Below are positions 33,281 through 45,801 of a DNA stretch of 64,000 nucleotides, in pieces (the stretch's first letter is position 1; each line of letters opens with the position of its first letter). A program made the translations under genes and the position numbers. Under the pieces are notes generated by a model. The model searched no databases. It saw only the letters and a program-made list of their open reading frames with translations, and was not told where the DNA came from. Source of the DNA: Haliotis asinina (Eukaryota; Mollusca; Gastropoda; Lepetellida; Haliotidae); NCBI RefSeq assembly GCF_037392515.1, contig NC_090283.1, positions 39,572,249 to 39,636,248 on the forward strand. Reading direction: 5' to 3'.

Positions 33281-35380
33281 GCTGCGATGTCATAGTATTG
33301 TGACGTCACCAAGTTCATGATGTCATAGCATTGTCAGGGCATTGTACAAAATCTACTCTCAGATCTCTTTATCTCCTAGTAGATATCTTCTGATCTCCCA
33401 AGGAACACATTATGGGATGATAAATACATGACAGGTTAAAGTTGTTGTGTATAATGCTCGACATGCAGCCACAAGCCTTGTCAAAACTATTTGAGTAAGT
33501 CATGCTGAACTTTAAATCATTAAAGTTGCAGAATCTGTTCTTCTCCAAGACATTTTTGGTACGGTCGAGAGATCGAGATATTGGCTACTCACCTTAGAAG
33601 ATGTTATGCAAGACGTTTATGGTTTATAAGATGTAAATCCGTTTCAGTGACGAAAACTCCTTTTTTTTAATATTTAGTGGTGTCTGTGTTAATAAGGTCA
33701 CTTATGCTGAAAGCGTGCACAAACATGTTCATTTGCGTGTCATTTGATACGGAATTAATGAGTTGGATATAACGCCTTGTTTATCTTTGGCAATTTTCTA
33801 GCAATATCACGGCGGCTGGTGGCACTTACAATGAATGTGCCTAAGTAGGGAAACGAGCCTGGTTCTTCAGGGTGACGAGTGAACGACAAAACCACAAGGC
33901 TATCCCAACCCCCCATTTCGTTTGGAACTGCTATTGGTGTGTACGGCTTCCTTTGCTCAGGAATAAACCCAGCTGTTACTCATGCATAAACATGTCTTTA
34001 TCAAAGTCAGACTGTAGAGATACGTGCATGCACAAGTTGTTCACATTATATTTGTGTGTTTGTATACAATAGCATTTTCCACAGAATTCTGCCGCACAAC
34101 TTTCGGTTTTGTCTGAACGATCATCGTAATGGTAACAGAGGCCTAAGCCTACGGTAACCCAAGTACTAAGGTCATTTTATACAACAGGGTCCAAATCTCC
34201 CAGTGCAGACCAGTTTTCTGATTTCAGAATCATGATATCACAATTACAGTTATGGTGGTCAATCTGGAAACTAATTGTGGAGACCAGCATCGCTCATATT
34301 ATGCATGCTCCCCTCAACTTACTGCATCCATAATCGTTAATCGACTTCTCAGTATAGATCAAAGGTGGCGATCGTCACAGATGATAACAAACATATTGTC
34401 GGTGTCCCAAGGATTTCCTGGGTTGGCTACGGTGTTGTTTACGGTACTCAACACCCACGGCGAAACGAAAACAGCATGTATGACGCCCGGGATCCGGCTG
34501 ATGTATAAACATTCCGCTACTGCACTCGTTAACCAGTGTTTTGCATTTGAACACCTACGTAAGAGAAAGACGTAGGTATGCACTCAGACACCACACATAC
34601 GCATGGTGTAGCTTGTGACTCAGCACTCAGTACCGCTGTCTGCCCACGCTTCCAAATGTGGATAAGCACCACGAATTCGGCCAATGACCATGCTGGGTTT
34701 AGGACTCAAAGGTAGAAGAAGTGAATGAGAATATGTCTTTATCACCTAGAAAAAGGTAAGTTACATCCGCCATACCTTGAAGGTCCGTCCACACTGACTG
34801 ATATGCAGCCCTCGAACAGTGTGCATTGTTTATGATATGTTGAAATTGGTCTTCGTTCCAAAACATGTTGGCAGTTGATGAATTTTCATGTGGAATTGTA
34901 TAATGCATGAAATGTGTTTTGATAGGAGCATAAATCTGCACTAAGCCGAATATTTCAACGACTGGGTTCTGCTTGTATAACATAATGCATTTACTTGTAG
35001 TAGAAAGAATGAAGGAAGGAACAATAAGTGTACATGCATTGAGGGTTTAACCTAAAAGGTGCAACATCAGCAACACCTTTTGCTACCACAACTGATTCCT
35101 GTTCATTGTCCGGTTCCTGGTCCTGGACACTGAACACGTTATGGTTGATTTTTGGGTTATATTTTTATATTATATTTATTGTCCATCGTTAGTTGACAGT
35201 TTATTTTGTCATTAAACAATGGTGTTATAGTATTACAATATTTCGTTTAAGGTTCAGTTAAGTTCATAATAATATATGTCCATAATAAGTGGTGTTCAGA
35301 AATGATTATATCTAATACAAGCAAGATTGAGGGAGCTGCTATGTGTGAATGTTTTTCAGGTCATGTGTACTCTGGAAACT
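33281..35380. other. Long spacer, no gene supported
   Basis: Open frames at 34252-34575 (plus) and 34359-34583 or 34699-34983 (minus) reach 70-107 codons but overlap, show no motifs and lack splice context. No tandem repeat is visible. Confidence 0.45.
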
Positions 35381-35391
35381 TCCAGAACAAC

Positions 35392-35592
35392 CGTAAGAGG
35401 CGACTAACGGGATCGGGTGGTCAGACTCGCTCACTTGGTTGACACATGTCATCGGTTCCCAATTGCGCAGATCGATGCTCATGTTGTTGATCACTGGATT
35501 GTCTGGTCCAGACTCGATTATTTACAGACCGCCGCCATATAGCTGTAATATTGCTGAGTGCGGCGTAAAACTAAACTCACTCACTCACTCAC
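35392..35592 (+). mobile_element. SINE-like element, family 1, with TSD
   Basis: The body is well kept, from cgtaagaggcgactaacggg to gcggcgtaaaactaaactc and (actc)n. It is bounded by the 11-bp repeat tccagaacaac (35381-35391, 35593-35603). Flanking sequence continues into ctgacagagtcagtaagtcg, which matches 52205 onward in copy B; a different element copy sits there, so insertions near this point were independent. Confidence 0.92.
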
Positions 35593-35603
35593 TCCAGAAC
35601 AAC

Positions 35604-37599
35604 AGTAGGTTTACCAAGCGTGATACAGAACTGACAGAGTCAGTAAGTCGGACATGGAGGGTGGTGGACCGAAGGTGGACTATATCTTTTATCACGTATC
35701 ACAGCACTCTTTTTCAGACCATGCAACAACGTACAGCGGTGAATTTCCTTTCTTAAATTTCAAGAGGTGTTAGCAGCCACGAGGCCACGTTAAGTCCCTT
35801 TAAACCGGACAGACCCCCTTTAAACCGGACAGACTCGATCGATGAGTTAGGTTTTACACCATATCAGCCATATCAAAGAGGAGAATGCTCTGAATACACT
35901 TTAGAGGCAATGGAGTACGAAGTTAGGCTTAACAGGTTAATACTTTTATCACTGTACACTTATGTTAATGTGACTGATTGAATATGGTATTATTACCAAC
36001 GTGGTACTTCGTAAAGGTGTTTCATAACACCTTCGAGTGATTTGATTGGCTAATACGTGGACTTTGACATTACTGGTACTACTTTCATCACTCATTCCAT
36101 TCATGCTTTTCATTCAAGTTTTCCCACCTCAGCATGTAATTTGTAAAACGAAATCACTTCTATGGTATTAGATAAAATATATTTCATTTATTGTGGTTAC
36201 AAGCATTATTTTCAAATCAATGATAACTCAAGTTTCAGTAATAAAAACGAAAATAAAACAATCTATAAAAATATGTAAACAAATACGTCTAGTAGGCCTC
36301 TCATGAGTGTAAACAAAAATGGTGTCCCCCGTAAAAGTTATTGATTTCGTCAAAATTTCACGGACAATCGGTTGGAAGAGTTGTGAATGTTATCAAGAGA
36401 CTGAATACCTTCTGCGTGTATGTTGTCAGGACTGCACAGTAACACACAACATCAAAAGACGAGCGGCGCTCTTGTAACTTTATCACTGCCACTGTCGGAC
36501 GCACCCATTCGCGTCCTCCCACACAAAGATATTGTCACTGCCATGCCTCCCGTAGTTTCTTATGTCAAAAGAAAATTGAGTTTAGCCAGAACGTAGTTCA
36601 GTCAACAATATATTCCAACTATATGGCGGCGGTCTGTAAATAATATAATCCAGACAATCCAAATATCTACGGCATGAGCATCGAGAGAGGAGAAGTGCAA
36701 AAACAGGTTCGGTCACAGCATCCTGCACAGAGTTACTTCCCTTTGACCGCCACCCGTGCAACTGCCCCACAACCAAGTCGAAGAAATATAATGATTTTTA
36801 ACCTCTGGTGTCGCCGATATAACTCTTTATACTTGTACTTGTGTTAAATAGTTAGTGAATATGTTGCTCACTGTAGAATAAATAATACCCTTAAATATGC
36901 AGAAACTGTTGTCATGTTTTCTTTAGTCATGACCGTGTCTGTGTAATGTTACTGCATACATTTAAAATATGCCATTTCCGGTTCACTAAATCCATAACTT
37001 GGTCAGGTGTAGATTAGAAACACTTCTTACTGACAATAAGACCCAGCTAATTAGAGAAACAAAAGATTCCGTGAACTTGATTGTGTTACTGAATATGCGT
37101 CTCACCACGTACACGAGGACATTCTATGTCCGCTTCAATCACTTTCACCACATCTCTTTACCGACATCAAATGTGACGTGTGTGGATTCACAACTACAAT
37201 AATTTCATCACAGCTGTTCATGTGGGGATTTAAAACATTTATATTACAGAGTAGAAACCAAATATGGTCATAAATTCATGATTTGAAACAACTTTTGATG
37301 AATTTGTGCATTCAGTTATTTGTTGTGACAATTCCCACATATGTATGAAATGTATGATAAACTAGTCAACTACTGCAGAATAATAATCATAACAATAGTC
37401 ATGTGTGGATGCAAAATGTTTGTAACATCCCACAGAATCGAGTCAAGTAGAAAAACCACACATTTAGCTGACTTCGTTACATTCTTGTATACAACAAAAA
37501 GCACATAGACAGACAACTTATACGTCCGCCTCAATCACTACAATTACATTTGACAGTTTGAATAAATAAGTCACACTTGCATGTTTACACAATGTCATG
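35604..37599. other. 3' flank of TRIM gene 2
   Basis: Blocks at 35604-35755 and 37272-37600 match 52200-52330 and 53640-53970 downstream of gene 3, so the older duplication includes the 3' flank. A reverse fragment of SINE family 1 is at about 36585-36700 (actatatggcggcggtctgt). No gene is seen. Confidence 0.65.
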
Positions 37600-37610
37600 T
37601 TTATTTTATT
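37600..37610 (-). terminator. Overlapping poly(A) signals of TRIM gene 2
   Basis: On the minus strand the stop TAG (37615-37613) is followed by GC and then AATAAAATAAA, that is, two overlapping AATAAA hexamers. Gene 3 has the same arrangement after its SPRY exon (about 53964-53974). Confidence 0.75.
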
Positions 37611-37612
37611 GC

Positions 37613-38295
37613 CTAATTCAAGGCGTCATAGATAAGTGACTTCTTGGTATCAGTCATGGTGATGTCTGCCCCACTTATCACCTTCATGTTGACTGTGTAG
37701 CGACCTGGCGGCCCAGCACCAAACACGGGAAGAAGAGACTCCCTCCACTCAACATCCACCTTGGCTAAAACAACCTCTCTGTCCAGGTCGATGAAGGCGA
37801 GTCTCCCCCTCCCCACATCCAGCACAACGCCATAGTTGAGGGTGGCCTGTGTGCCGGGTGTGTCAGACATTGTGTTTCTGTAACACTTCCCCTTCTCCCC
37901 CTGCTGCCACACCCTGGTACAGAGACTCCCCCGGTGTGTGTCACAGCTCCATACACTGACACACCAGGAGCGGCTCTGTAGACAAACATACCACCCACTG
38001 TCCACCTGACTCTCCTCCACCACACCCACCTCCAGGACAAACCACTCCCACCATTCACCCACCACACCCACCCTAGAGTGTGTCTCCCAGTACTGTGGGG
38101 TGTGTGAGGCAGGGGTGACAGTAGAGGGGGATGAAGGAAGGGGGATGGAGGTGGAGGCACATGTACCCCGATATTTCCGTAACCTGCCACTGTGTCTGTG
38201 TTGTATGGCGGGCGGCGAGTTGACCAGCTGACCGTCTGTAGTTACGTGGCACCAGTCTGTGTTGGCTCGAGCAGCGTCCAGTTGTAGTTGAGGAC
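37613..38295 (-). CDS. TRIM gene 2 exon 4 (PRY/SPRY)
   Basis: The exon starts after ATATTTCCAG with PQLQLDAARANTDWCHVTTD, the PRY-like block. The SPRY core follows: PQYWETHSRVGVVGEWWEW, then RSWCVSVW, NYGVVLDVGRGRLAFIDLD, and a final LLPVFGAGPPGRYTVNMK. These correspond to the usual YWEV, W-x-hydrophobic, GV-LD-G-L-F and PVF landmarks. It is open for 226 codons to TAG and ends SLIYDALN. The alternative frames on the minus strand (37765-38190, 38073-38309) are shadows. Confidence 0.88.
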
Positions 38296-41200
38296 CTGGA
38301 AATATACATTTTGTTTACAGTTTAACAATTTTAACTTCAGACAACAAATTAGACATTTTATTGTCAACCTCGTTTCCATGTTTACAAAACAGCGCACTGA
38401 ATATCGGCTGCCATTTTCGTCTGTGTGTGAATTGTGTCATAACTGTGATATAAATAGATATTATAACGCTGTGAAAATATATGTATGGGTATTCTAAATG
38501 TTTTTCATACAATTTCACACTGACTGACAATGAAATAAACACTCCATAAAACATTTTGTAAGAAATTGTTAGTTGAGCTGATTTGCTGTCTGCAGTCAGA
38601 AATAGACATTTGCCGACTGAAAACACATTTGTATAAACTTCATATCAGGATAAAACTATCATTGTTTGTATTCTAAACTCTTCTTATACGATTTCGTAAA
38701 CAATAAGACCGACAAAAAAGTTGTTTGACGATATTTTTACATCCGAGTGTTCAACAGACCCAGTATTAACAGGTAACTTCTACGTCCGCTTCAATCACTG
38801 ACCACAGTCTGAACACACTCGCTGGGCGGGACACAGGTTGTCGCGTTATGTGTATTGACTGTGACAGGTATTCTCTCATATTTGTTTTTATAACACTGTT
38901 CTCAAACTTGTCATTTTCAGATATGATTAACACCTTTAGTTACAGATTCACCAAGAAATAAAACATGAACGTGTACTTTGAAACAAGTTTTGATTTTGGT
39001 AGGGAGTAAACATTCATCTTTAACGATGTCACATGAATCGTCTTTCCTTCACAGAAAGTATCTGAAATAAGGAATCGTCTACAGTCTTCTATTCTCTGAA
39101 AAGCAGTCAAACTCTTTCACTCATTTCAGTGAATATTCAATTCAACGTGTACAACTTATAATTTTCGCATAACGATCAAGCACTTCCAAGTACTGTCACC
39201 TTTCAGTAAACTGTATTATCTGCCTCCTTGCTGAGCTACATGTTTTCACATCTTATTATTATAATTGTAGGCTTTCATCTTACACATTTCACTGATATTA
39301 CACTAAACGATACAGTTGGAATTTGATAAGTTTAAGATGAACAATTAACATTACAGATGAGAATTTATTCCTATTGTTAAAAATAATTTGGCAAATTGTC
39401 TGTGTCGGGCCGTTGGTAAAAGTAGAACCCCTTTGAACTAAACAGAGCCTGTTAAGTTAGGAATCGTGTAGAGTATAGACAGTGAGTCAGATAGACCCTC
39501 CGTTTGCTTGTGACATGATCCTCCAGTTGTCTGTGAGCAAAATTCCGGCTTGTGTTTCTGTTTATCGTAGTTCTCTTTTACTACCAGCTGGTGTAATATC
39601 GCCCTTTATTGTTTTTGATTAAACTCATCAAGAATAGGATTAGTTTGAACTGAATGTATGGTTGACCGGTTCATTGTTGTTTAATGCCGCAATCATCAAT
39701 CTTCCAGTAACATGGCGGCGGTCTGTACATAATCGAGACTGGACCAGAGAATCCGGTGATCAACATCATGAGCACAATCCAAGTCAGGGAAGTCACCTTT
39801 AAATGACAAGCATACGCTACTAAAGATCGATTTTAACACGGGTCGTCATGGGTATAGTAGCATATGACATGTTTGGCTTTTCTACCCTACGAACGTTTAT
39901 CCTCAAACGCTTTTGGACGTGAAGTGATGGCGCCGTGTGAGCCGATTTCTCTCTGTAGACGGGGACACCATTAAGCGTTACTCCAGATGTTGACATCGAC
40001 AACAACAATGACGTTCAATTCCACTTTGAAACACGTGGAGAAACCTTTTATGTCCTGAAAGTGCAACACATTGCTAATTAACTACATTACACCACCGAAA
40101 AGAGTTCAACACCAAAGGCCATAGCACCAAACAATAGGAGCCCCATTTTTTTAATCATCCTGTCTAGTGAATACCATATTTGATACCACTGATCGATGTT
40201 ATGAGCAACTCTCATTGTGAATGCCAAATGTGATATGATTACAAGCTATGCAAGAATAGCATTATGTTTTTTCTTTAATTGTTTATAAACGACAGCCGGC
40301 AACTAATGACGTATACGATAAATAAAACACACCATATCGTGTCTACGTAATGTAGCGTAGGGGTAACCTAGAGATTACAATGTTGGTTCGTTACGCTGAA
40401 GACCCGTGTTTGATTCCTCACATGGGTGCAACGTGTGAAACCCAATTCTGGTGTTCCCTGTTGTTATGTTTCTTGAATAGTGCTACAAGCTGTGTAAAAG
40501 CGTTCTAACTCACTCTCTACACAGCATATTAAAGTCGAAATAGATCGGCAGTTGTGAATGTAAACATGCGTCTGTGTTTCTGTCACCTGATTCACGAATA
40601 CACTGACAATATGTTGGATTGTTGGGTGAAGGCCATTTTGCTTATTGGTGTAAGTGAGAAATCCAGGTAAGCTTCTCAAGTATAAAGATGTAGACCCTTT
40701 TGCACTTACCATATATTTAACTCCAACATTTATCAATGATCAAACCATCCAATCGTGAATACTCCTTCTCTGTGTCGTATAAATGACCTCAGGAAATATA
40801 AAGTGTGATCAACGATATAAAAGAGTCATTGTTGAAAAATCGAAAGCAGATACCTTAGGTTTCAATGGTCTTTTATCAGAAGCGTTGCTTTACTTGATGT
40901 CTGATAATCAGTGATAGTAGAATATACCTAGTACCATGTTCAAGAAATGCATATAAATCTACAACCCAGCACAGCGTTGTTTCTTTAAATCATGTAGGGT
41001 ATGTCTGTAGACTCAGAGCCATTCCAATATTTATAAAGCTAAGAATACCACAACCCATCGAGCCTTGTGCTCTCGTCCGCGATGTTATTGCAAGGTTGCT
41101 AGAATCAGCGTAAAATACAATTCACTTTCTCAAACGGTGTTGAAAGGAATGACCGTCACACCACAGTAGGACATGTGTGTATTCAGGGAATTCAGAAGCA

Positions 41201-44200
41201 GCGTGTATATCATCGCATGTACAGCCCGCCCAGTACAGCCTCCTGTGTAGAGCATTCATGTAGAGCATCTTGTGTAGAACATCCTGTGTACAGCATCCTG
41301 TGTAGAATACCCTGTGTACAACATTCCGTGTACAACATCCTGTGTACAGCATCCTAAGTACAGCATCCTATGTACAGCATCCTATGTTCAGCAAGCTTAC
41401 TACAGCATCCTATCTACAGCATCCCGTATACAGCATCCCGTGTACAGCATCCCGTATACAGCATCCCGTGTACAGCATCCCGTATACAGCATCCCGTATA
41501 CAGCATCCCGTATACAACATCCCGTATACAGCATCCCGTATACAGCATCCCGTGTACAGCATCCTAAGTACAGCGTCCTAAGTACAGCAGCTTATGCACA
41601 TTATCCCGTGTACAGCGTCCTATGTACAGCATCCTACGTTGAGCAAGCTGAATACAGCATCCTATGTACAGTAATCAGTGTAGGGCATCCTGTGTACAGC
41701 ACCCTGTAAACTGTATATTTGTACAGCATCCCGTGTACAGCACGAACACTACAGTTGGTGTTTAAACGGCAGTCATTGACCAATCATTTTTATGAATGGT
41801 CGGTTTTTTGTGGTTAACGGTGCACTCAGAAATATTCCAACAGAGATGCGTTTTCTTTGCTCTCAGTATATAATTTACAGTAGCAAAGGAATGAGTGAAT
41901 GAATCTAGTTTTACTCCATAATCGGTAACATTTCAGTTGTGTGGCCACGGTTATAATTACTCGAGGCAGGGCCAGACAATTCAGTGATCAACATCATGAG
42001 CATCGACCTATGCAACTAGGGTAAGATGAAATATTTCCACCGAGGAGCTTAAACACCCGGTCTCGCTAGTTGCCTCTTATGACAAACTTGGGTTACTGAA
42101 GACCAATTCTAAGCCAAAACTTCACGCATATATGTGAAGTGGTGACAACGGCGCTTCATTAATAGGTTAGACAGTTAGAATCTGATTGTACTTACACCGC
42201 AGAGTCACCGGCGCCATCGTCCCTGTTTCACGTCTGTAGGTTTCACACCCAGCATCTGCAACATGCATCCTCGCTACACATGGAAGAATCACAGAAAGAA
42301 TTCAGTGAGTGAGTTTAGTTTTACGCCGAACTCAGCACCATTCCACCTATATGGCAGCGGTCTGTAAATAATCGAATCTGGACCAGACAATCCAGAGATC
42401 ATGAGCATCGATCTGAGCAATTGGGAACCGATGACGAGTGTCAATCAAGCTTGACCACCCATCCCGTTAGTCGCCTCTTACGACAAGCACAGTAGCCTTT
42501 TATGGCACGCATGGGTTGCTGAAGGCCTATTCTACCCCGGGAACTTCACGGGTCCACAGAAAAGACACGTACTAAAACTAAATTTGATTTTAAGAATGAA
42601 AGTTGATTTCGGATCTATTGAGCACACTATAACATCTATCAACACAAATCTCAGTCTATTTATTTTCCGAAGTGGCTTTTACTGGCCAACTGCAATTCTA
42701 CTTGCTAGTCATTTCAGCTGCCGTCCATTTCCAAATGGTGCTGATGATGTATAAGATTATTAACTGCATTCTTATCAAAATATAGGTGAAAGCTATACAT
42801 ATCATATTATATGACTGCGTCCTTTTGCTTTGTACTTTTGAAATATTCATGAAAACTACTCCTGTCTCAACATTGCTTCATCTACCTCGAGTGAAATCTT
42901 TGTCTAACCTGGATCCTCCTGAAACATGTTACTTGAACAGATCCAAGCTGATGAAGCTACAATAATTCGCTCTGAAATTTCGTGTAAAGAATAAAACGAA
43001 GTTGTTATCTATAGAACGGGTCATGTATTCCTGTTCGTCCAACTTCTAAATGCCTTTCAAAAAAATAACAAACTGTCTCCATCCAATCGTTGTACTGATA
43101 ACACAGTAAGCTCCAGAACCATGAGTAGACTTTTATCTACCAGACCTACATTTGTCATTAGCCTTTGAAGCACTACCAAAGTATGCAGACACCGTGTCGA
43201 ATGGGTGAGGTTTTTAAGTGCGATAAATTGCCCTTAATTCTGAAGTTTCTAGTAAAGAATAGTCTTTGACTTATAAGCATTAATTATCTAACGATGTTAA
43301 TGAAGCAACATTAGAACAAAATGAAGTTGTCTGTTGAGTCTAAATAGGTTGGCTTCCAGATGGATGTCTGGAAGATGAGGAAACTGGTCACTGGCCTCGA
43401 TGACAGGGACGAATAACCACAGAGCCATAGAAATGATGAATAGAAGCAGTTCCCATCAGTAACCTGAATGATGAGTCACAAATGTGTCTTGAATAACTAA
43501 ACTCATGTAGTGGTAGCAGTTAGAGCCTGTGCTGGGGATTAGAGGATTATAGAGACAACTGAGTCCTGTGATCCCAAAACATGAGAGGGTCGACCATACC
43601 TGGCGAAATACCTTACAATCCTCAGACAATTTAAGGCTGAAGATACTCTAGGCTTTACAATCGGTGATTACAGGCTTTATCACCAGAAGTAGACGATCGT
43701 GATCTTCTCGAACCTGTCAAGTTTCATTAAGCTCGTTTCGCGAAAATCATGGAAACTTTTACTTCCACAACAAGTGATTTCTGTCTAAAAATGGGAGACA
43801 ACAATCGTTGTCATTTCGACATCTGGGATGTGTCCAGTTGATGTGTTTCTTTTAGCGCTGGTACAGGTCAGACAGTTCTCGTAATGTTGTTTCCTATTTC
43901 AGTGTTTAACTTACCAAAACGTGGCATTGCTGTTGGATTGTTAGGAACCTCCAAGAACTCCAGCTTGTAAGAAAAGGATATGCATTAATGTCACAATTCA
44001 AAATTGAAAGAGCAGTAGGTTTGTTTAAAATTCAAACATCAGTTTTGTGTACAGACAATAATAGCATATTTCGCTGTTGATCGCAACTTGTTAATATTGA
44101 TTACTAAGGAAGAAACGAGACACATAGGCATGTTCAGTCATTACGAAGTACTTACATGCTCGTGTTTGCTGTCAGCATCTGTTAGATGACTGCCGTCTGT

Positions 44201-44657
44201 CTGTGTTCCATTGTCTATAAAATAACCAACAACTGTTACAAATCAAATTGTCTACGCCTAACTGAATTGTTGTAGAAAAGTCTTGGGACTGAACATGATC
44301 ATATCACCATAAAGTGACACTCGACTGAAGAATTCACAAAAAGGTCATCACATTTTCACTTTTGATCTATACTATAACCCAAAAAGGTATGGGAACACCC
44401 TAAGTTTTGATAACACGAAGCTTTTACTCAAAAATGATGTTTTTTTGACGACAATGTATTATTTCACCTAAACTCGACGAATACCGAATCAGTTGCTTCT
44501 CTACATGTTCTAACATGCTCTTTGAAATGCTCATGAAACACACAAAAAGGTTCATTTACATTTGAGAATAAATGAACCCACCACATTTAAGTTTATTAAT
44601 GACTATTACCTTTTGTATTACCGTGTGTGCTTGAGTTAGAGAGTGTGAGAGAGAAGG

Positions 44658-44699
<42 letters not shown>

Positions 44700-45801
44700 C
44701 GAGAGAGAAAGAATGAGAAAGACAGAGGGAGAGAGTGTGTGTGCGTGTGTGTAAGTAGGTACCTGTTTGATCTGTGCCATATGCACTGATACACCCGAAT
44801 TCCGAAATTTCGGATTTCAGCATATCCAGCCCTCTCGTGCTGAAAGTGGCTACATGTGTCCTGAGCCTGTGTGGAGGTAGTGATGCAAGGTGCGTCTTCG
44901 TTGTGTCTTGTATTGAACTCTCCAGTGTTAGATAGTCTGAGTTTGAAGCATATCTAAGTACTGTCTTGATGTAGTCTGAGGTCCACTTGCATCGTTCACT
45001 TTCACCTTCAGAGGTAACTTGCTTGGTGTGCAGACTTAACAGTTCCCGCTTCGCCTGATTCTCAAGCTCGATGATCAGCTCCTTCTCTCTTTGGTCGAGT
45101 TTTGTCCGTAAGGAATGGAAAGTATGATGGATGGTCTCCTTCAGATGACTGCTTGTCTTCTTTGTGTCATTTATGGCTTTGTTGATACTCTCCAGGTATG
45201 TTTGGTGGGAAATACGATATGCAGACACGTTCTTCTCATGTTCTTCTATCCGTCCTTTAGCAGCATCAGCAGCCTCATTTAAATCCCCAACATCATGATC
45301 AGCATGCTCGCCAAGTCTGCATTTGGCACAGATTAAACTGTTGCAGCTTTTATCAAAATATTCCAGAGGATAACGATTGTGTAGTTTACAAACTGACTCA
45401 ACATACATACTTCCCAGTGTTGTATCCGTAAATGTTTCAACAACATGTCGTCTAGTAGCTTTAAAACGATTGTGCAAATTCTGACAGTATTCACAGAGGA
45501 ACTCTTCACACTCCTGACACCAACACACAGCTTGGTTGCCGTCATCGTTTGTACAGAGGAGGTCGGTTTGACGATGTTTAACTGTCAGATGGAAAATTTC
45601 CTTCTGTCTCACTGCATCCTTCTGGAGTGTTGTGTCTGTGAGTTTGACCTCCCTCTGACATGTAGAGCATGATATGACACCACCAGCGGCAGATGTCACA
45701 CATGCCTCACACACGGAGTGAAGACAGGGCAGTAGGTATGGGGCGGGGCCTTTCAGGGTAAACTTCTGCTGACAGACAGAACATTTGGAGAAGGCGTCCA
45801 T
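37613..45801 (-). CDS. TRIM gene 2: RING/two B-box/coiled-coil/SPRY protein, intact
   Basis: Four exons join with consistent phases: exon 1 45801-44763 (ends phase 1 at CAG|GTACCT), exon 2 44214-44156 (ends phase 0), exon 3 43963-43915 (ends phase 1 at TTTTG|GTAAGT), exon 4 38295-37613 (starts GT|CCT, stop TAG). The product is about 609 residues: RING 7-48, B-box 1 83-119, B-box 2 138-169, coiled coil about 175-265, a linker, and SPRY in the last ~220 residues. TRIM proteins of this layout are usually cytoplasmic RING-type E3 ubiquitin ligases that bind targets through SPRY; the target here is unknown. The start follows a splice acceptor (TTGTTTCAG|AATG), so a 5' untranslated exon must exist. 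It is the only whole copy of three. Confidence 0.88.
39680..39815 (-). mobile_element. SINE-like element, family 1, reverse
   Basis: It has taatgccgcaatcatcaatc, catggcggcggtctgtacat and gatcaacatcatgagcac. It is positionally equivalent to 6035 and 55440. Confidence 0.82.
40350..40520 (+). mobile_element. tRNA-derived SINE (family 2), diverged
   Basis: The tRNA-like head has gtagcgtagggg and gtttgattcc, with a small insertion between the boxes; the tail is gaatagtgctacaagctgtg. It is equivalent to 7016 and 56396. Confidence 0.78.
41225..41745. repeat. 14-bp minisatellite in intron 3 of gene 2
   Basis: The unit is tacagcatcccgta with variants (cctgtg, cctaag), about 35 units. Long open frames across it in all plus-strand frames (for example 41314-41709) are artefacts of the short unit. 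It is absent from the equivalent introns of genes 1 and 3. Confidence 0.97.
41887..42120 (-). mobile_element. SINE-like element, family 1, reverse
   Basis: It runs from gaatctagttttactccata through gatcaacatcatgagcatcg to ctcgctagttgcctcttatg. It is equivalent to 7828 and 57120. Confidence 0.82.
42304..42552 (-). mobile_element. SINE-like element, family 1, near full length, reverse
   Basis: It keeps both ends: agtgagtgagtttagtttta at the 3' side and ctattctaccccgggaactt at the 5' side, about 250 bp in total. It is private to gene 2 and less diverged than its neighbours, so it is a younger insertion. Confidence 0.88.
43915..43963 (-). CDS. TRIM gene 2 exon 3 (49 nt linker)
   Basis: Bounded by TTCTTACAAG and GTAAGTTA, it reads LEFLEVPNNPTAMPRF plus one base. 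Its length of 3n+1 sets the SPRY frame: exon 2 ends in phase 0, and only with this exon does the junction give Gly-Pro-Gln-Leu. This exon is lost in genes 1 and 3. Confidence 0.8.
44156..44214 (-). CDS. TRIM gene 2 exon 2 (59 nt linker)
   Basis: Bounded by TTTTATAG and GTAAGTAC, it completes Asp from exon 1 and reads NGTQTDGSHLTDADSKHEH. This hydrophilic linker is kept in the same place in genes 1 and 3. Confidence 0.82.
44658..44735. repeat. (AT)n(GA)n microsatellite at exon 1 donor of gene 2
   Basis: An AT run (about 44658-44680) and GA run lie 30-100 bases beyond the exon 1 donor. Translation past the donor gives only low-complexity residues. Confidence 0.97.
44763..45801 (-). CDS. TRIM gene 2 exon 1 (RING, B-boxes, coiled coil)
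   Basis: It holds 346 codons from MDAFSKCSVCQQKF. RING zinc ligands: C7, C10, C26, H28, C31, C34, C45, C48. B-box 1: C83, D86, C95, C98, C103, C106, H110, H119. B-box 2: C138, H141, D150, C153, C158, C161, H166, H169. The coiled-coil region (EEHEKNVSAYRISHQ to LENQAKRELLSLHTKQ) follows, then a conserved tail with LTLESSIQDTT and LKSEISEF. If the donor is not used, the frame continues 55 low-complexity codons to 44596; I regard the spliced form as real because exons 2-4 match in phase. Confidence 0.92.

Larger units (their letters stand above)
38296..43914 (-). other. Intron 3 of TRIM gene 2
   Basis: A 5.6-kb intron. It shares old insertions with genes 1 and 3 (family 1 at 39680, tRNA-SINE at 40350, family 1 at 41887). 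It also has private additions: a 14-bp minisatellite (41225-41745) and a long family 1 element (42304-42552). Confidence 0.8.

Noticed and set aside
34252-34983. Frames of 70-107 codons as genes
   Set aside because: They overlap on opposite strands and have no motif, splice context or repeat evidence of constraint.
37765-38309. Long alternative minus-strand frames over exon 4 of gene 2
   Set aside because: They do not match the splice phase and lack SPRY landmarks; the frame ending at 37613 does.
41314-41709. 131-codon Tyr/Ser/Val-rich frame
   Set aside because: It is a read-through of the 14-bp minisatellite; all three frames are open to similar extents.
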